From positions 33,640,534-33,704,533 of the forward strand of contig JAVIAB010000092.1 of assembly GCA_032433765.1 (NCBI GenBank): a stretch of DNA of 64,000 bases. Direction: 5' to 3'. The notes under the pieces are model-generated. The model was given only the letters and a program-made list of their open reading frames with translations. It had not been told where the DNA came from and ran no database searches. A program made the position numbers and the translations under genes. This DNA is from Megaustenia siamemsis (Eukaryota > Mollusca > Gastropoda > Stylommatophora > Ariophantidae). Of this stretch, positions 33,666 through 44,999 are shown piece after piece; the stretch's first letter is position 1, and each line of letters begins with the position of its first letter.

Positions 33666-33960
33666 TAGATTTTATCATCTTTCTTATTTATAGCGGCCAT
33701 GAGTTCATAAATTTACCTAGATTATTAAATGCTTCTGTTATCGCAGTACGTTGATAAATGTATCACTTGATTGAGCAGTGCGCCAGACCACTAACTTACT
33801 CGAAACAAGCGGACGCAAATGCTTCAATAAATGCTTATTTAAAAAAAATGAATCGTAATGGGAATTTGAGCCTGTCCGGTAGTATAATATTTCTTTTACT
33901 GAAACTCTTATTGTATTTCTTTCCATGTGGTATTTTTTTCTGAACCTGTTAGTAGTAGAT
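33666..33960. other. No gene recognised
   Basis: Unassigned AT-rich sequence between the LINE fragment and the first monomer of the 37 bp array. Confidence 0.45.
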
Positions 33961-34004
33961 TTAATGTCTGGTATATCACAAATGTGTTTCTTGCTATACT
34001 AATA

Positions 34005-34502
34005 TGTTCCAGTATCACCACACTTAAGATCATACTTCAACTTGACTGATTGAATAAGATTTTCCACAAAATAGCAGTTAGTTTATTCCATCCATTTTCT
34101 GATCTTCTCAATCTAATCTACAATATTTCTAATTTACTCAGCTAGACCAATCATGTACTACGTAAGGAGAGACTGACTGCTATCTGCTGACTACTTTCTA
34201 ACTGCTTGACTGTTAACTGCTCTGCTCCGCTGACCGTTGAGTTCCTTCTAAACTTTATATTCCCCCCTAGTTGCAATCCCCAGCTCCTTCACTCAGCCAA
34301 TCAAATTCTGCTACTCTAATTTCCTTTGTCTCCTAGTTACTACACAAATACGTCACAACCGTTAAAACAATACGTCAATACTTTTAGAAATGTCCAGTTC
34401 GCACCATCTTAATCACCTCATGTACCTGTGCTCTATTCCCATACTTGGCACACTTTTAAAAAATCTCCTACTTCATTGATACTCTAGCCGGTGACTATCA
34501 CA
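34005..34502 (-). mobile_element. Solo-LTR-like element, 498 bp, 4 bp TSD
   Basis: Lies exactly between two array monomers. It starts TGTTCCAGTATCACC and ends GGTGACTATCACA, so both ends have TG/CA. The flanking tetramers are AATA (34001-34004) and AATG (34503-34506), and the array predicts AATG, so one has mutated. On the minus strand there is a TATA-like AATATAAAG followed by a GTCAGC/AGCAGTTA-rich leader, as in LTR promoters. No coding sequence is present. A non-autonomous DNA element is the alternative. Confidence 0.65.
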
Positions 34503-34868
34503 AATGTCTACTATATCACAAACTGTTTCTTGCTATACTAATGTCTACTATATCACAAACTGTTTCTTGCTATACTAATGTCTACTATATCACAAACTGT
34601 TTCTTGCTATACTAATGTCTACTATATCACAAACAGTTTCTTGCTATACTAATGTCTGCTATATCACAAACAGTTTCTTGCTATACTAATGTCTGCTATA
34701 TCACAAACAGTTTCTTGCTATACTAATGTCTGCTATATCACAGTTTCTTGCTATACTGATATCTGCTATATCACAAACTGTTTCTTGCTATACTAATGTC
34801 TGCTATATCACAAACTGTTTCTTTCTATACTAATGTCTGTTTTTTCACACACTGTTTCTTGCCATACT

Positions 34869-35187
34869 CATCATCATCATCATGTGCCATACCGGTTGCC
34901 GAAGGCAATCATGTCCCTTCACACTCTTCTATCTACAGTGCATCGTATCAGTTCTGTTGTTGACTGTTTTCCATGCCATGCCACCAAGCTATCCAGTATT
35001 TTCTCTCTTTGTCGTCCGCGATCTCTCTTTCCTTTTATTTTGCCAGTTGTAACCAAGTATTCCAACTTTCCTCTTCTCACGATGTGCCCGAAAAATGTTG
35101 ATTGCTTCTTTCTGATGTTTTTTAAGAGCTCCCTTTTTACGTTGGCCTCTTTGAGAATTTCCTCACTGGTCTTTTTAGCAATATACT
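34869..35187 (-). mobile_element. LINE family A-related 3' fragment
   Basis: Starts with CATCATCATCATCATG and TGCCATACCGGTTGCC, the reverse complement of the GGT(A/T)TGGCAC-(GAT)n end. Antisense translation gives GHIVRRGKLEYLVTT- and RQREKILDSL-type motifs. TTTCTTGCCATACT (34855-34868) and TTTCTTGCTATACT (35188-35201) flank it, consistent with a duplication of array sequence. Confidence 0.9.
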
Positions 35188-35507
35188 TTTCTTGCTATAC
35201 TAATGTCTGCTATATCATAAACTGTTTTTTGCTATACTAATGTCTGCTATATCATAAACTGTTTTTTGCTATACTAATATCTGCTATATCATAAACTTTT
35301 TTTGCTATACTAATGTTTGCTATATCATAAACTGTTTTTTGCTATACTAATGTCTGCTATATCATAAACTGTTTTTTGCTATACTAATATCTGCTATATC
35401 ATAAACTGTTTTTTGCTATACTAATATCTGCTATATCATAAACTGTTTTTGCTATACTAATATCTGCTATATCATAAACTGTTTTTTGCTATACTAATGT
35501 CTGCTAT

Positions 35508-35734
35508 GGAAGCCGCGATAGCTCAGTCGTTAGTGAACTGGACTACGCAGGACTAGAGGCTTCCAGGTTCACTAAGCCTTATATGTGTACCAGAATTTTT
35601 CTGGGAGAGTAAAGCAGCACGGACGTAATACCGACCACATTACCCCAAAAATCATGTGCTGAAGGTCTGTAAAATTTATGGTTACTAACACCATATTCCC
35701 TATACGCCACTTGGCGTGACGGGGCTTTTTACTT
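35508..35734 (+). mobile_element. SINE-1 lacking box B, TSD of 16 bp
   Basis: Head box A is normal (TAGCTCAGTCGTTAGTG), but the copy passes from GACTAGAGG straight to CTTCCAGGTTCACT. The ~23 bp holding box B (GGTTCGATCCC) is missing. The rest of the body and core are normal. TACTAATGTCTGCTAT is present on both sides (35492-35507 and 35735-35750), though it is also array sequence. Confidence 0.92.
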
Positions 35735-35814
35735 TACTAATGTCTGCTATATTACAAACTGTTTTTGCTATACTAATGTATTTTGTTTCACACACTGTTT
35801 CTTGCTATACTATC

Positions 35815-36095
35815 TATCTATCTATTGTCCTTTCGAGCCGAAGACGGCACATAGGGCAGAACTACAATCTCAAAAGCAGAAACCTTGCATGCCAAAATGG
35901 CACATATTGCAGAGATCACTGCTTCTGAAATCTATGGCTCTGTTTCCATAACAATATTTTTTACAATGACAGCTTGTCAAGCCATCGATCAACTTCCTTA
36001 GTCGCCTCTTACGACATGCCTGGAAGGTCACAGTGTCACTATTCTTTACTTCCCACATAATGAGGCCTCGGTAACACACGGTAACACATACTAAT
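35815..36095. other. Unrecognised, non-array segment inside the 37 bp array
   Basis: About 280 bp unlike the array, starting after (CTAT)n with CGAGCCGAAGACGGCACA and including TTAGTCGCCTCTTACGACATGCCTGG. The composition is more balanced than its surroundings, and the minus strand is open with several cysteines (CHCKKYC, CNMCHFG). It may be an inserted repeat of unknown family. I do not call a gene. Confidence 0.5.
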
Positions 36096-36134
36096 ATCTG
36101 AAAAATCACAAACTTTTCCTTGCTATATTAATGT

Positions 36135-37155
36135 CTGGTGTTTCACATACTGTTTTCTTTAACAGGATAAATGTCTGCAATTTCACTCACAATTTCCTGT
36201 AATACAAATGGCTGCTATTTCACACACATTTTCCTGTAATACTAAATGTACGAAATCTTAGTGCAACCTTCATACTTTCTACGAGTATACAGGAAATAGT
36301 TGTCTGTACAGATTATGTCTGCTATATTCAAACATGTTTCTACTCTTTCTGCATGTCTGCTGCATAACAACTTACTTCCTACGAAGATCATGTTTACGAT
36401 CGCTTTTGCTTTTCCGGATAATATTGTGCACTCTATAAATCAGGGACGTTTTTTTTAACTGTTGCAAAGATTGTATTTGCATTATACAGAGCTATTTTTT
36501 AAATCTGCACAATTGTAAGCATGTTTCTTTTAATGTCCATGTTTGTTAATTGTCAACATTGTTTCTTATAATGATCATGTCATTTATATGTCAAGGTTCT
36601 TTATTTTTAAGATAACGAATGGTTCAGAGTTGTTTCTTTTAAAGATAACGTATTCTATGTTTCAAACTTGTTTCTTTTAACGATAACGTATATGTTACAA
36701 CAACCTTGTAACCTTGTGATCACATCTCTTACATTTCAAGGCTATAATCTAGAAATGATCGTGTCAACTTCATCCAATCTGTTTCAGGTAAACAAACTTG
36801 CCTGCTATAACCAAATATTTTCCTGTAATGATCATGTCCAATCCGCTGTTATCAATGCCCTCCCCCCACCCCCAAGTATGTTTCCCCCTAAAGTTATTGA
36901 TTACTTTAGTCCCCCCCAAAATATTTCCTCGTTATGAAGCATTTGTACTGTAGCTGAAAGTTGCTTTATTTGGACTCACAGAGTGAAGAAATTGAATCAT
37001 CTAATTAATAGACAGATAACCACTTCCTCTATATCACTCGAAATCGCGTTCTTCTTGTTGGTTGTTCATTCTGTAAAAGAAACGTAGCGACTTCTAACAA
37101 ATTTTGTAAGAGTTTTCATCACAACAACACTTGAGTAGTGTCTCTGTGACAGGGA
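36135..37155. other. No gene; weak degenerate repeats
   Basis: 36500-36700 contains diverged ~55 bp repeats around GTTTCTTTTAANGATAACGT. The remainder is unassigned. Confidence 0.5.
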
Positions 37156-37885
37156 AAGAATACATGTTTCATAGATAATGTACATGTTGGAAAGTTTCCT
37201 AGTTAATGTTCAAGTTGTAATGTTTTATAGTTAATGTACTTGTTGGAAAGTTTCCTAGTTAATGTTCAAGTTGTAATGTTTTATAGTTAATGTACATGTT
37301 GGAAAGTTTCCTAGTTAATGTTCAAGTTGTAATGTTTTATAGTTAATGTACATGTTGGAAAGTTTCCTAGTTAATGTTCAAGTTGTAATGTTTTATAGTT
37401 AATGTACATGTTGGAAAGTTTCCTAGTTAATGTTCAAGTTGAATGTTTCATAGATAATGTTCAAGTTGTAAGGTTTCCTAGTTAACGTTCATATTGAAAT
37501 GTTTCATAGTTAATGTACATATTAGAGGGTTTCCTAGTTAATGTACATGTTGGAAAGTTTCCTAGTTAATGTACACGTTGGAAAGTTTCCTAGCTAATGT
37601 ACACGTTGGAAAGTTTCCTAGCTAATGTACACGTTGGAAAGTTTCCTAGCTAATGTACACGTTGGAAAGTTTCCTAGCTAATGTACATGTTGGAAAGTTT
37701 CCTAGCTAATGTACAAGTTGGAAAGTTTCCTAGCTAATGTACATGGAAAGTTTCCTAGCTAATGTACATGTTGGAAAGTTTCCTAGCTAATGTACACGTT
37801 GGAAAGTTTCCTAGCTAATGTACATGTTGGAAAGTTTCCTAGCTAATGTACATGCAGGAAAGTTTCCTAGCTAATGTGCATCAGC
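37156..37885. repeat. 28 bp minisatellite with a 56 bp dimeric first half
   Basis: 37170-37440 is a dimer: TAGTTAATGTTCAAGTTGTAATGTTTTA (28) + TAGTTAATGTACATGTTGGAAAGTTTCC (28), about five times. 37530-37880 is the 28 bp monomer AGCTAATGTACACGTTGGAA AGTTTCCT, about 13 times. The second block has been amplified from one half of the dimer. Confidence 0.95.
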
Positions 37886-37889
37886 AAAA

Positions 37890-39110
37890 TAAATCAAATC
37901 GTGGTACCAGCATCATACCGGGACAAACTCAGATGAATATTCACAACCCGGTCTCAGGCTGATAACTGCTGTCTTTGAAAAAAAAAAGTGAACACTAAAG
38001 GAGAATATTTGTCAATGCGTTAACATGTTTTTTTTATTACGAAGCACAGTTTTTTCCTAAGCAAGCATCACTTTATCCGTTCTTATCTTCCGCTTTATAT
38101 TTTTCCAATTCATTTTATTTTTTCTTCCAACATTTCCTTCGTCTATCCTTTCTTTTCCTCAATTTGATCTCTCGCCGCGTATTCCAAAAATGGCTGCATT
38201 CTTTTAAACGTGCCCATATCCTCATTTCATAAAAATCAACAAATGCTTTGATAGTCGAGGTAGATATCAATGCACAAGTAGAGTATGTAAATGGCAAGGA
38301 GAGAAAAGAATGAGAATATAGAAATGGTGAAAGAACTGACGGAGAAGATAGACTTGTTCTATTCTGTTAAAAGAAGCAGTTGATTATGTACCAGCCGTTC
38401 TTATGGCGGAATTATACACGAGGGAAAGCCCAGGAGATAAAATGCGGCATTCTATTGTTCTGGTTATTACCAGATATAGATTTTAAAATGTCTATTGACG
38501 AAAACCTAGCCAGCAGCAGATATCAATATCGCTTACAAATAAAAGGGGAGTAAAAATGGCATGTGGTGTTTAGATGTCTGGGCGGTTTAATTACATAGTG
38601 TAGTTGAACTATAAGTGATATCATTACAAACGTAGATTTAAAACTGTACAACTGTGTTGAAATATCGTAAAATAGATTTGTAAAACGGTTTGTAAGAGAG
38701 GAAATGCAGAATAAGAGAAAGAGGAAGGAGGAAACGGGGGAGATAATAACAAGAAAATAGTAAAACAAATTTTAAAAAACTAAATTACCTAATAGTATGT
38801 TGTTATCGTTACCTTTATTATAGTGTTTATGAAAATAGAAATTACGTTTCGGACTAAAAAAAACTTCATTTTACCCCAAAAATTGATTTGATTCTGAAGG
38901 TGACAAGATTTTCAGAAAAAAAAACTTGTCAGCCACGAAGAAAGAGAACAATAATGTTAAATAAGCAGAAGGCAACCGTGCACGTGATTGCAATAGTTTC
39001 CGTTAAAGAAAAAATATTCTCGGAAATAATAGCACCAAGCAAATTACTGTCTTAGTGGAATATAGAGAAAACAAATAAGTAACAGGAATGATTAAAAACA
39101 ATAGAAATCA
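37890..39110. other. No gene recognised
   Basis: Small frames on the minus strand (38115-38297 and 38523-38768) have no recognised features. Confidence 0.45.
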
Positions 39111-39115
39111 TCATC

Positions 39116-39695
39116 ATTATGTGCCATACCGGTTGGAGTAGGCGATCATGTCCTTTCACAATCTTCTATCTACAGTGCACCGTATCCAGTATTTTCTCTC
39201 TTTGTTGTCCGCGATCTCTCTCTCCTGTTATTTTGCCAGTTGTAACTAAGTATTCCAACTTTCCTCTTCTCATGATGTGCCCAAAAAATGTTGATTGTTC
39301 CTTTTTGATGTTTTTTATTAGTTCCCTGTTAGTCTTGGCCGCTTTGAGAAAATTTCTTCATTGGTCTTTTTAGCTGTCCAGGGAACTTTCAACATTCGTC
39401 TCAGAAATTCCACCTCTGTGGCCTCTAATCGTCTTTTCATTTGTTTGTCTACTGTCCCTGATTCGCTTCCATAGGTCAGAATTGGTTCTACAAATCACCG
39501 ATGAACTCTCTTTTTCATTTCTATTGATGAAGGCTTGTTGCATAAGATGTTGTTCATTTTCTGAAATGCTATTTTGGCCTGGGCTATTGTGCTTTTTATT
39601 TCTGTGGTGGATCTTCCATTTGATGTTATTATTGTGCCCAAGTAATTGAAACGTTGCACTTGTTTCAAATTTGTCCTTTTTATTTTTTTGCTGCA
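39116..39695 (-). mobile_element. LINE family A-related 3' fragment
   Basis: Starts ATCATCATTATGTGCCATAC. Antisense frames give FNYLGTIIT, then TIAQAKIAFQKMNNILCNKP, PILTY and VDKQMKRRLEATEVEFLRRM, LKVPWTAKKTNEEI, and at the end RYGT. It is the same subfamily as 34869-35187 but longer, with one or more frameshifts. Confidence 0.85.
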
Positions 39696-39904
39696 TGATG
39701 GTGATGATTGTTAAAGAAAATAGTTTAATAAATAAATGTATACTTGGAAGAAACGTTGACGGTTTAATCAAGGAAACTATGGAAGAAAAATGTAGGATAA
39801 GACAAAGACACTGTAAAAGAAACCTTTTTAAAGTACACATTTGAAATAAAAAAAAAAACAGCAAAACAATCCCAATAATAGAAGGAACTATTAGAAAATT
39901 GTGA

Positions 39905-40505
39905 AATAAAAAGGAAAAAACTGAAATAAACAAAAGAATAGGAATGGCAAAAAGTAATTTTAATGTCATGAAGAACATACTAACATCAAAACAAATAATA
40001 CCAGGGCTAAAACTAAGAATAGCAAAATGTTACATCTTCTCAATATTCCTACATGGTGCAGAAACGTGGACATTAGACAAGAAAACAGAACAGAGAATTG
40101 AAGCCTTTAAAATGTGGATATATAGAAGATTAGGTAGAATTGGATGGAAGGAAAAGAAAACAAACGATGAAGTCTTAAAACAACTAAAAATGAAAAGAGA
40201 ACTACTAAACACAATTCAAACAAGACAAATGCGATTTTTGGGCCATGTTAAAAGACACAACAGCCTACTAAAAGTAATCCCGGAGGGGAAAATACATGGT
40301 AAAAGAGGCAGAAGCAGACCAAGACTAACATGGACGAGTCACATCAAAATGGACAAATCAGCCTATGACAACCTGCACCATCAAAGCAAGAGACAGAGCA
40401 GAATGGCGCTCCATGGTAGCCAACCTTCGTTGCGGAGATGGCACTCGATGACTATTAGACAATATACTCGTACAAATGAAAATGATGAATATTTTAATCG
40501 TTAAC
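39905..40505 (+). mobile_element. LINE family C (RTE-like) C-terminal part
   Basis: A 187-codon frame (39944-40504) has MAKSNFNVMKNILTSKQ, LKLRIAKCYIFSIFLHGAET, WTLDKKTEQRIEAFKMWIYR, LNTIQTRQMRFLGHVKRH and IHGKRGRSRPRLTW. This is the C-terminus of an RTE-like endonuclease/RT protein. A frameshift near 40375 moves the true end into the next frame, which reads RAEWRSMVANLRCGDGTR and then stop. RT and endonuclease are missing through 5' truncation. Confidence 0.85.
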
Positions 40506-40518
40506 TTCATTTTCTCTC

Positions 40519-40521
40519 TCT

Positions 40522-40563
<42 letters not shown>
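40519..40563. repeat. (CT)n microsatellite
   Basis: About 20 CT units after ACTCTCTC, downstream of the LINE C fragment. Confidence 0.95.
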
Positions 40564-40569
<6 letters not shown>

Positions 40570-40617
40570 ATCTGTCTGTCAATTATAATTCAGTACGGAG
40601 TACCGTATAAATAGAGT

Positions 40618-41169
40618 CATCATCATCATCATCATCATCAAGTATCCGGCCTGCTGGCGTAGGTTATCATGTCTCTCCACAACTTTCGATCTCGTCAGTT
40701 ATTTATCATTTCTGTTATTGACCTTCTGGCAAGCCATTCTTATAAGCTGTCTTGTATCTTTTCTCTTTGCTTCCCTCTATCTCTTCGTCCCTCAATTTTC
40801 CCTGTTGTTTTATTATATTCCAGCTGTTCTCTTCTCATTACATGGCCAAATAATGAACATTGTTTCTTCCTAATATTGGAAATTAGCTTTCTTTTTGCTT
40901 TGGCCTCTTTCAGAACGTTTCCATTACACTTCTTATTTGTCCATGGTATTCTTAACATTCTTCAATAAAACCACATTTCTACAAACTCCAGTGATTTTCT
41001 TGTCTGTTGTCCTATTGTCCATGATTCACATCCATATGTTAAGACTGGCTCTACGTAATATTTAACTACTCTTTTTCTTGTTTCTATTGTCAAAAAAATG
41101 TTGAATAGTATCTTCCTCATTTTTTGGAAAGCTGCCTTTGCCTGAGCCATTCTGCATCTCACCTCTATC
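40618..41169 (-). mobile_element. LINE family A, 5'-truncated, TSD ATAAATAGAGT
   Basis: A well-kept copy. It begins (CAT)n and antisense frames give EVRCRMAQAKAAFQKMRKIL, YYVEPVLTYGCESWTIGQQT, FYRRMLRIPWT (frame change at about 40960), CSLFGHVMRREQLEYN and GRRDRGKQREKIQDSL. The 11 bp duplication ATAAATAGAGT is at 40607-40617 and 41170-41180. Confidence 0.95.
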
Positions 41170-41259
41170 ATAAATAGAGTACTTGAATGGTAAAGAAAGC
41201 TATTACATATTTTAATTTTATAACATGTCATTTTGACAGTACTAAACAGCTCATTCATT

Positions 41260-41835
41260 GCAAAGAATCTACAAACACAAATATATATTTGTGTGTATGT
41301 GTGTGCGTATGTGTGTGCGTATGTGAATGTGTGCTGAGAAAAAAATGAATGCTATGGTCAATGGAGTATAAGATGTCTCCTTCTTGATGCCCATCTTGAT
41401 GCCTACTTCACTAATCCATCGGCTTAATGTACCGCTCATCCCCTTCTTCTTTGGAGGCGAAGGCGCGCCTACCAGCACCACAGCTGGAAGTTGTCACCGA
41501 ACCACAACTGATGGCTTGCGCCAGGATCGGTGAACCAAAACCATCCAGGCCCTGCTCTACCTCTTCGTGGTGCCTCAAGTAACAGACAAACCTGTCTAGT
41601 CTGGCCAAGTGTGCAGGGATCGAACAGAGAGGAAGACAACCCGGTACTCAAAAATGTGGTGCTGAAATCGGATGTGTTGGGCCGAAAGGCGCAAATATAA
41701 CAGTTATACTGCAAACCACAACACAACGCAGACACATCCACTACGTCCTTGTGAGGGCGGATGATGAAGAGGAATATTCTAGTCTACTACGATATTCTAG
41801 AATACATTAGTCATCGAGCGAACGCAACCAACCAA
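41260..41835. other. Unrecognised, GC-richer segment
   Basis: 41400-41760 is clearly less AT-rich than its surroundings. It holds overlapping minus-strand frames at 41411-41608 and 41469-41741, with words such as PRRGRAGPGWFWF, and ends in ACCAACCAACCAATC. It resembles the end of an unknown retroelement more than a gene. A (TG)n-like stretch is at 41290-41335. Confidence 0.45.
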
Positions 41836-41944
41836 CCAATCATCCCCTTCTTCCATTATTTTGGAGTATCAAGCACCTTTTCATACCAACTGTGTGCTAT
41901 GAAAGTAAACATGGACCCTTTCTAAATTAAGAAAGATCAATACA

Positions 41945-42285
41945 TGTGAGATGTGATGCTTGAGAAAAGTAACAAACAACACAAGAAGAGATAGAATACC
42001 AAATGAAACTATAAGAAAAATCGTAGGAACAAAACCCTGCCAAGAATATATAAAACAACAACAACTTAAATGGTTTGGCCACCTGGTCAGAATGAATCCT
42101 CACCAATCACCATCAAGAACGTTCTTCTCGAGAATGCATGGAAAAAGACCAAGAGGAAGACCCAGAAGAAGATGGATAGATGTAGTGACAGAGACATGTA
42201 ACAACAAAGGAAAATAACTAATTCAGACAATTCGAGCAGATCAAGAATGACAAATGATATAAACCACGACACCTGTTAGGTATCA
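41945..42285 (+). mobile_element. LINE family B-like C-terminal fragment
   Basis: The frame at 41960-42217 reads RKVTNNTRRDRIPNETIRKI, EYIKQQQLKWFGHLVRMNP and HGKRPRGRPRRRWIDVVTET. This is a typical LINE C-terminus (QLRWFGHVVRM plus RPRGRPRKRWID) and is better kept than the copy at 9.0 kb. Confidence 0.85.
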
Positions 42286-42289
42286 GTGA

Positions 42290-43020
42290 AAAGGGAAAAG
42301 TAGAAAGAGGAAGAAGAAGCACCTTGAGGGATGCTATGTGGAGGTGATCAAATTAAATGTACAAACCATGTCACCTATAATTTGATCTGTTTGTATATAT
42401 AAATATACACATACACATCACAGAAACATATAAAAAGCATTAAGGACCCAAGAAAAATGTAATAGCTCGTATGAGTACTGTTGATGCCCTTTCAAGACTG
42501 ATTTCACCATGACGTCAATGAGTTTCATACAACCGTTGCTACCAAAGAATCGTGTTGCTCAAATTAGGAAGTGAAGAAAATGAAACGACCGGAAAAGACC
42601 GTTTATTTAAAACTGGTATGACTGGAACGAATACATGATTGTGGCTGAACCATTAGATCATTGCTGCTAATATAAGGACATATAAGGATCGCTATTTATA
42701 TGTAGCATAAGACTACAAAGGAGATCAAAAGATACTTTAAAATAATCGGAAAAAACTGCATAATATATGGCAGGAACCAGACATAGCAAAAAAACATAGC
42801 TTTTTAAGATGGCTCTTCTCGTTCCATGACAGTGTATGTCTTTGAAACACGGCCACTACACAGATCTGCTAAATAATGATACCTTTGAATGAAAGCGTAG
42901 AGATGAATGCTCCCAATACCATTGATGGAGAAAAGAACAAAGGCCGTTAGATTTACGAAAAATTAAAATTCAAAAGCACTCATTCCAAAAGAACATGGTG
43001 AACTTAGTGTTGTGCCACCA
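42290..43020. other. No gene; possible old LINE debris
   Basis: Around 42830-42960 the plus strand resembles SVYETWPL and R-x-E-M-N-A-P-like words of a LINE C-terminal region, but it is too decayed to place. Confidence 0.35.
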
Positions 43021-44995
43021 CTATCATCCTAGATGTTGTTATAGAGTAAACTCCACTTTATTTGTACATGTTGTTATAGAGTAAACTCCACTCTCTTTCT
43101 AGATGTTGTTATAGAGTAAATTCCACTCTCTTTCTAGATGTTGTTATAGAGTAAATTCCACTCTCTTTCTACATATAGTTATAGAGTAAACTGCACTCTC
43201 TTTCTAGATGTTGTTATAGAGTAAATTTCACTCTCTTTCTAGATGTTGTTATAGAGTAAACTGCACTCTCTTTCTAGATGTTGTTATAGAGTAAATTCCA
43301 CTCTCATTCTAGATGTTGTTATAGAGTAAACTGCACTCTCTTTCTAGATGTTGTTATAGAGTAAATTCCACTCTCTTTCTACATATTGTTATAGAGTAAA
43401 CTGCACTCTCTTTCTAGATGTTGTTATAGAGTAAATTCCACTCTCTTTCTAGATGTTGTTACAGAGTAAACTCCACTCTCTTTCTGGATGTTGTTAAAGA
43501 GTAAATTCCACTCTCTTTCTAGATGTTGTTATAGTGTAAACTCCACTCTCTTTCCTACATATTGTTATAGAGTAAACTCCACTCTCTTTCTAGATGTTGT
43601 TATAAAGTAAACTCTACTCTCTTTCTAGATGTTGCTATAAACTCCACTGTCTTTCTAGATGTTGTTATAGAGTAAACTCCACTTTCTTTCAGCATGTTGT
43701 TATAGAATAAACCCCACTCTCTTTCAGCATATGGTTATAGAGTAAACTCCACTTTCTTTCTACAAGTTGTTATAGAGTAACCTCCACTTTCTTTCTAGAT
43801 GTTGCTATAAACTCCACTCTCTTTCTACATATTGTTATAGAGGAAACTCCACTCTCTATCTCTAGATGTTGTTGTAGAGTAAACTCCTCTCTCCTTCTAG
43901 ATGTTGTTATAGATTAAACTCCACTTTATTTCTACATGTTGTTATAGAGTAAACTCCACTCTCTTTCTAGATGTTGTTATAAAGTAAACTCTACTCTCTT
44001 TCTAGATGTTGCTATAAACTCCTCTCTCCTTCTAGATGTTGTTATAGATTAAACTCCACTTTATTTCTACATGTTGTTATAGAGTAAACTCCACTCTCTT
44101 TCTACATGTTGTTATAGAGTAACCTTCACTCAATTCTGCAAGTTGTTATATAATAAACTCCACTCTGCTTCTACACGTTGTTATTGAGTAGACTCCAATC
44201 TCTTTCTAGATGTTGTTATAGAGTAAACTCCACTCTCTTCTATTTGGTGTTATAGAGTAAACTCCACTCTCTTTCTATATGGTGTTATATAGTATAGTCC
44301 ACTCTCTTTCTAGATATTCTCTTCTATATGGTGTTATAGAGTATACTCCACTCTCTTTCTACATGTTGTTATAGAGTTAACTCCACTCTCTTTCTAGATA
44401 TTTTTATAGAGTAAACTGAACTCTCTTTCTACATCTTGTTATAGAGTAACCTCCACTCTCGTTCTACATGTTGTTATAGAGTAACCTCCACTCTCGTTCT
44501 ACATGTTGTTATATAGTAACCTCCACTCTCGTTCTACATGTTGTTATAGAGTAACCTCCATTCTCTTTCTACATGTTTTTATAGAGTAACCTCCATTCTC
44601 TTTCTACATGTTGTTATAGAGTAAATTCCACTTTCTTTCTAGATGTTGTTATAGAGTAAACTCCACTTTATTTCTACATGTTGTTATATAGTAAACTCCA
44701 CTCTCTTTCTACATGTTGTTATAGAGTAACCTCCATTCTCTTTCTACATGTTGTTATAGAGTAACCTCCATTCTCTTTCTACATGTTGTTATAGAGTAAC
44801 CTTCATTCTCTTTCTACATGTTGTTATAGAGTAACCTCCATTCTCTTTCTACATGTTGTTATAGAGTAACCTCCATTCTCTTTCTACATGTTGTTATAGA
44901 GTAACCTCCATTCTCTTTCTACATGTTGTTATAGAGTAAACTCCACTCTCTTTCTAGATGTTGCCATAGAGCAACCTCCATTTTGTTTGGAATTA
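43021..44995. repeat. 35 bp minisatellite, ~55 units
   Basis: The unit is CTAGATGTTGTTATAGAGTA followed by AACTCCACTCTCTTT. A CTAGATG/AAATTCC subtype dominates on the left and a CTACATG/ACCTCCATTC subtype on the right (44430-44940). Shortened units (GTTGCTATAAACTCC) recur at 43630, 43800 and 44010, suggesting a duplicated segment. Confidence 0.95.
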
Positions 44996-44999
44996 TTTT

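Larger units (their letters stand above)
33962..36130. repeat. 37 bp minisatellite, interrupted by three insertions
   Basis: The unit contains CTATACTAATGTCTGCTATA then TCACAAACTGTTTCTTG (37 bp). Array parts are 33962-34004, 34503-34868, 35188-35507 and 35735-35815, with decayed monomers near 36090-36130. Early units have TCACAAAC and later ones TCATAAACTGTTTTTTG, so two subtypes expanded separately. The gaps are an LTR-like element, a LINE A copy and a SINE-1. Confidence 0.95.

Noticed and set aside
34833..35240. 135-codon plus-strand frame
   Set aside because: It is the antisense of a LINE A-type C-terminal region plus array sequence.
43021..44995. 35 bp repeats as possible telomere or rDNA spacer
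   Set aside because: The unit does not resemble known telomeric motifs and no rRNA sequence is nearby. It is an ordinary minisatellite.
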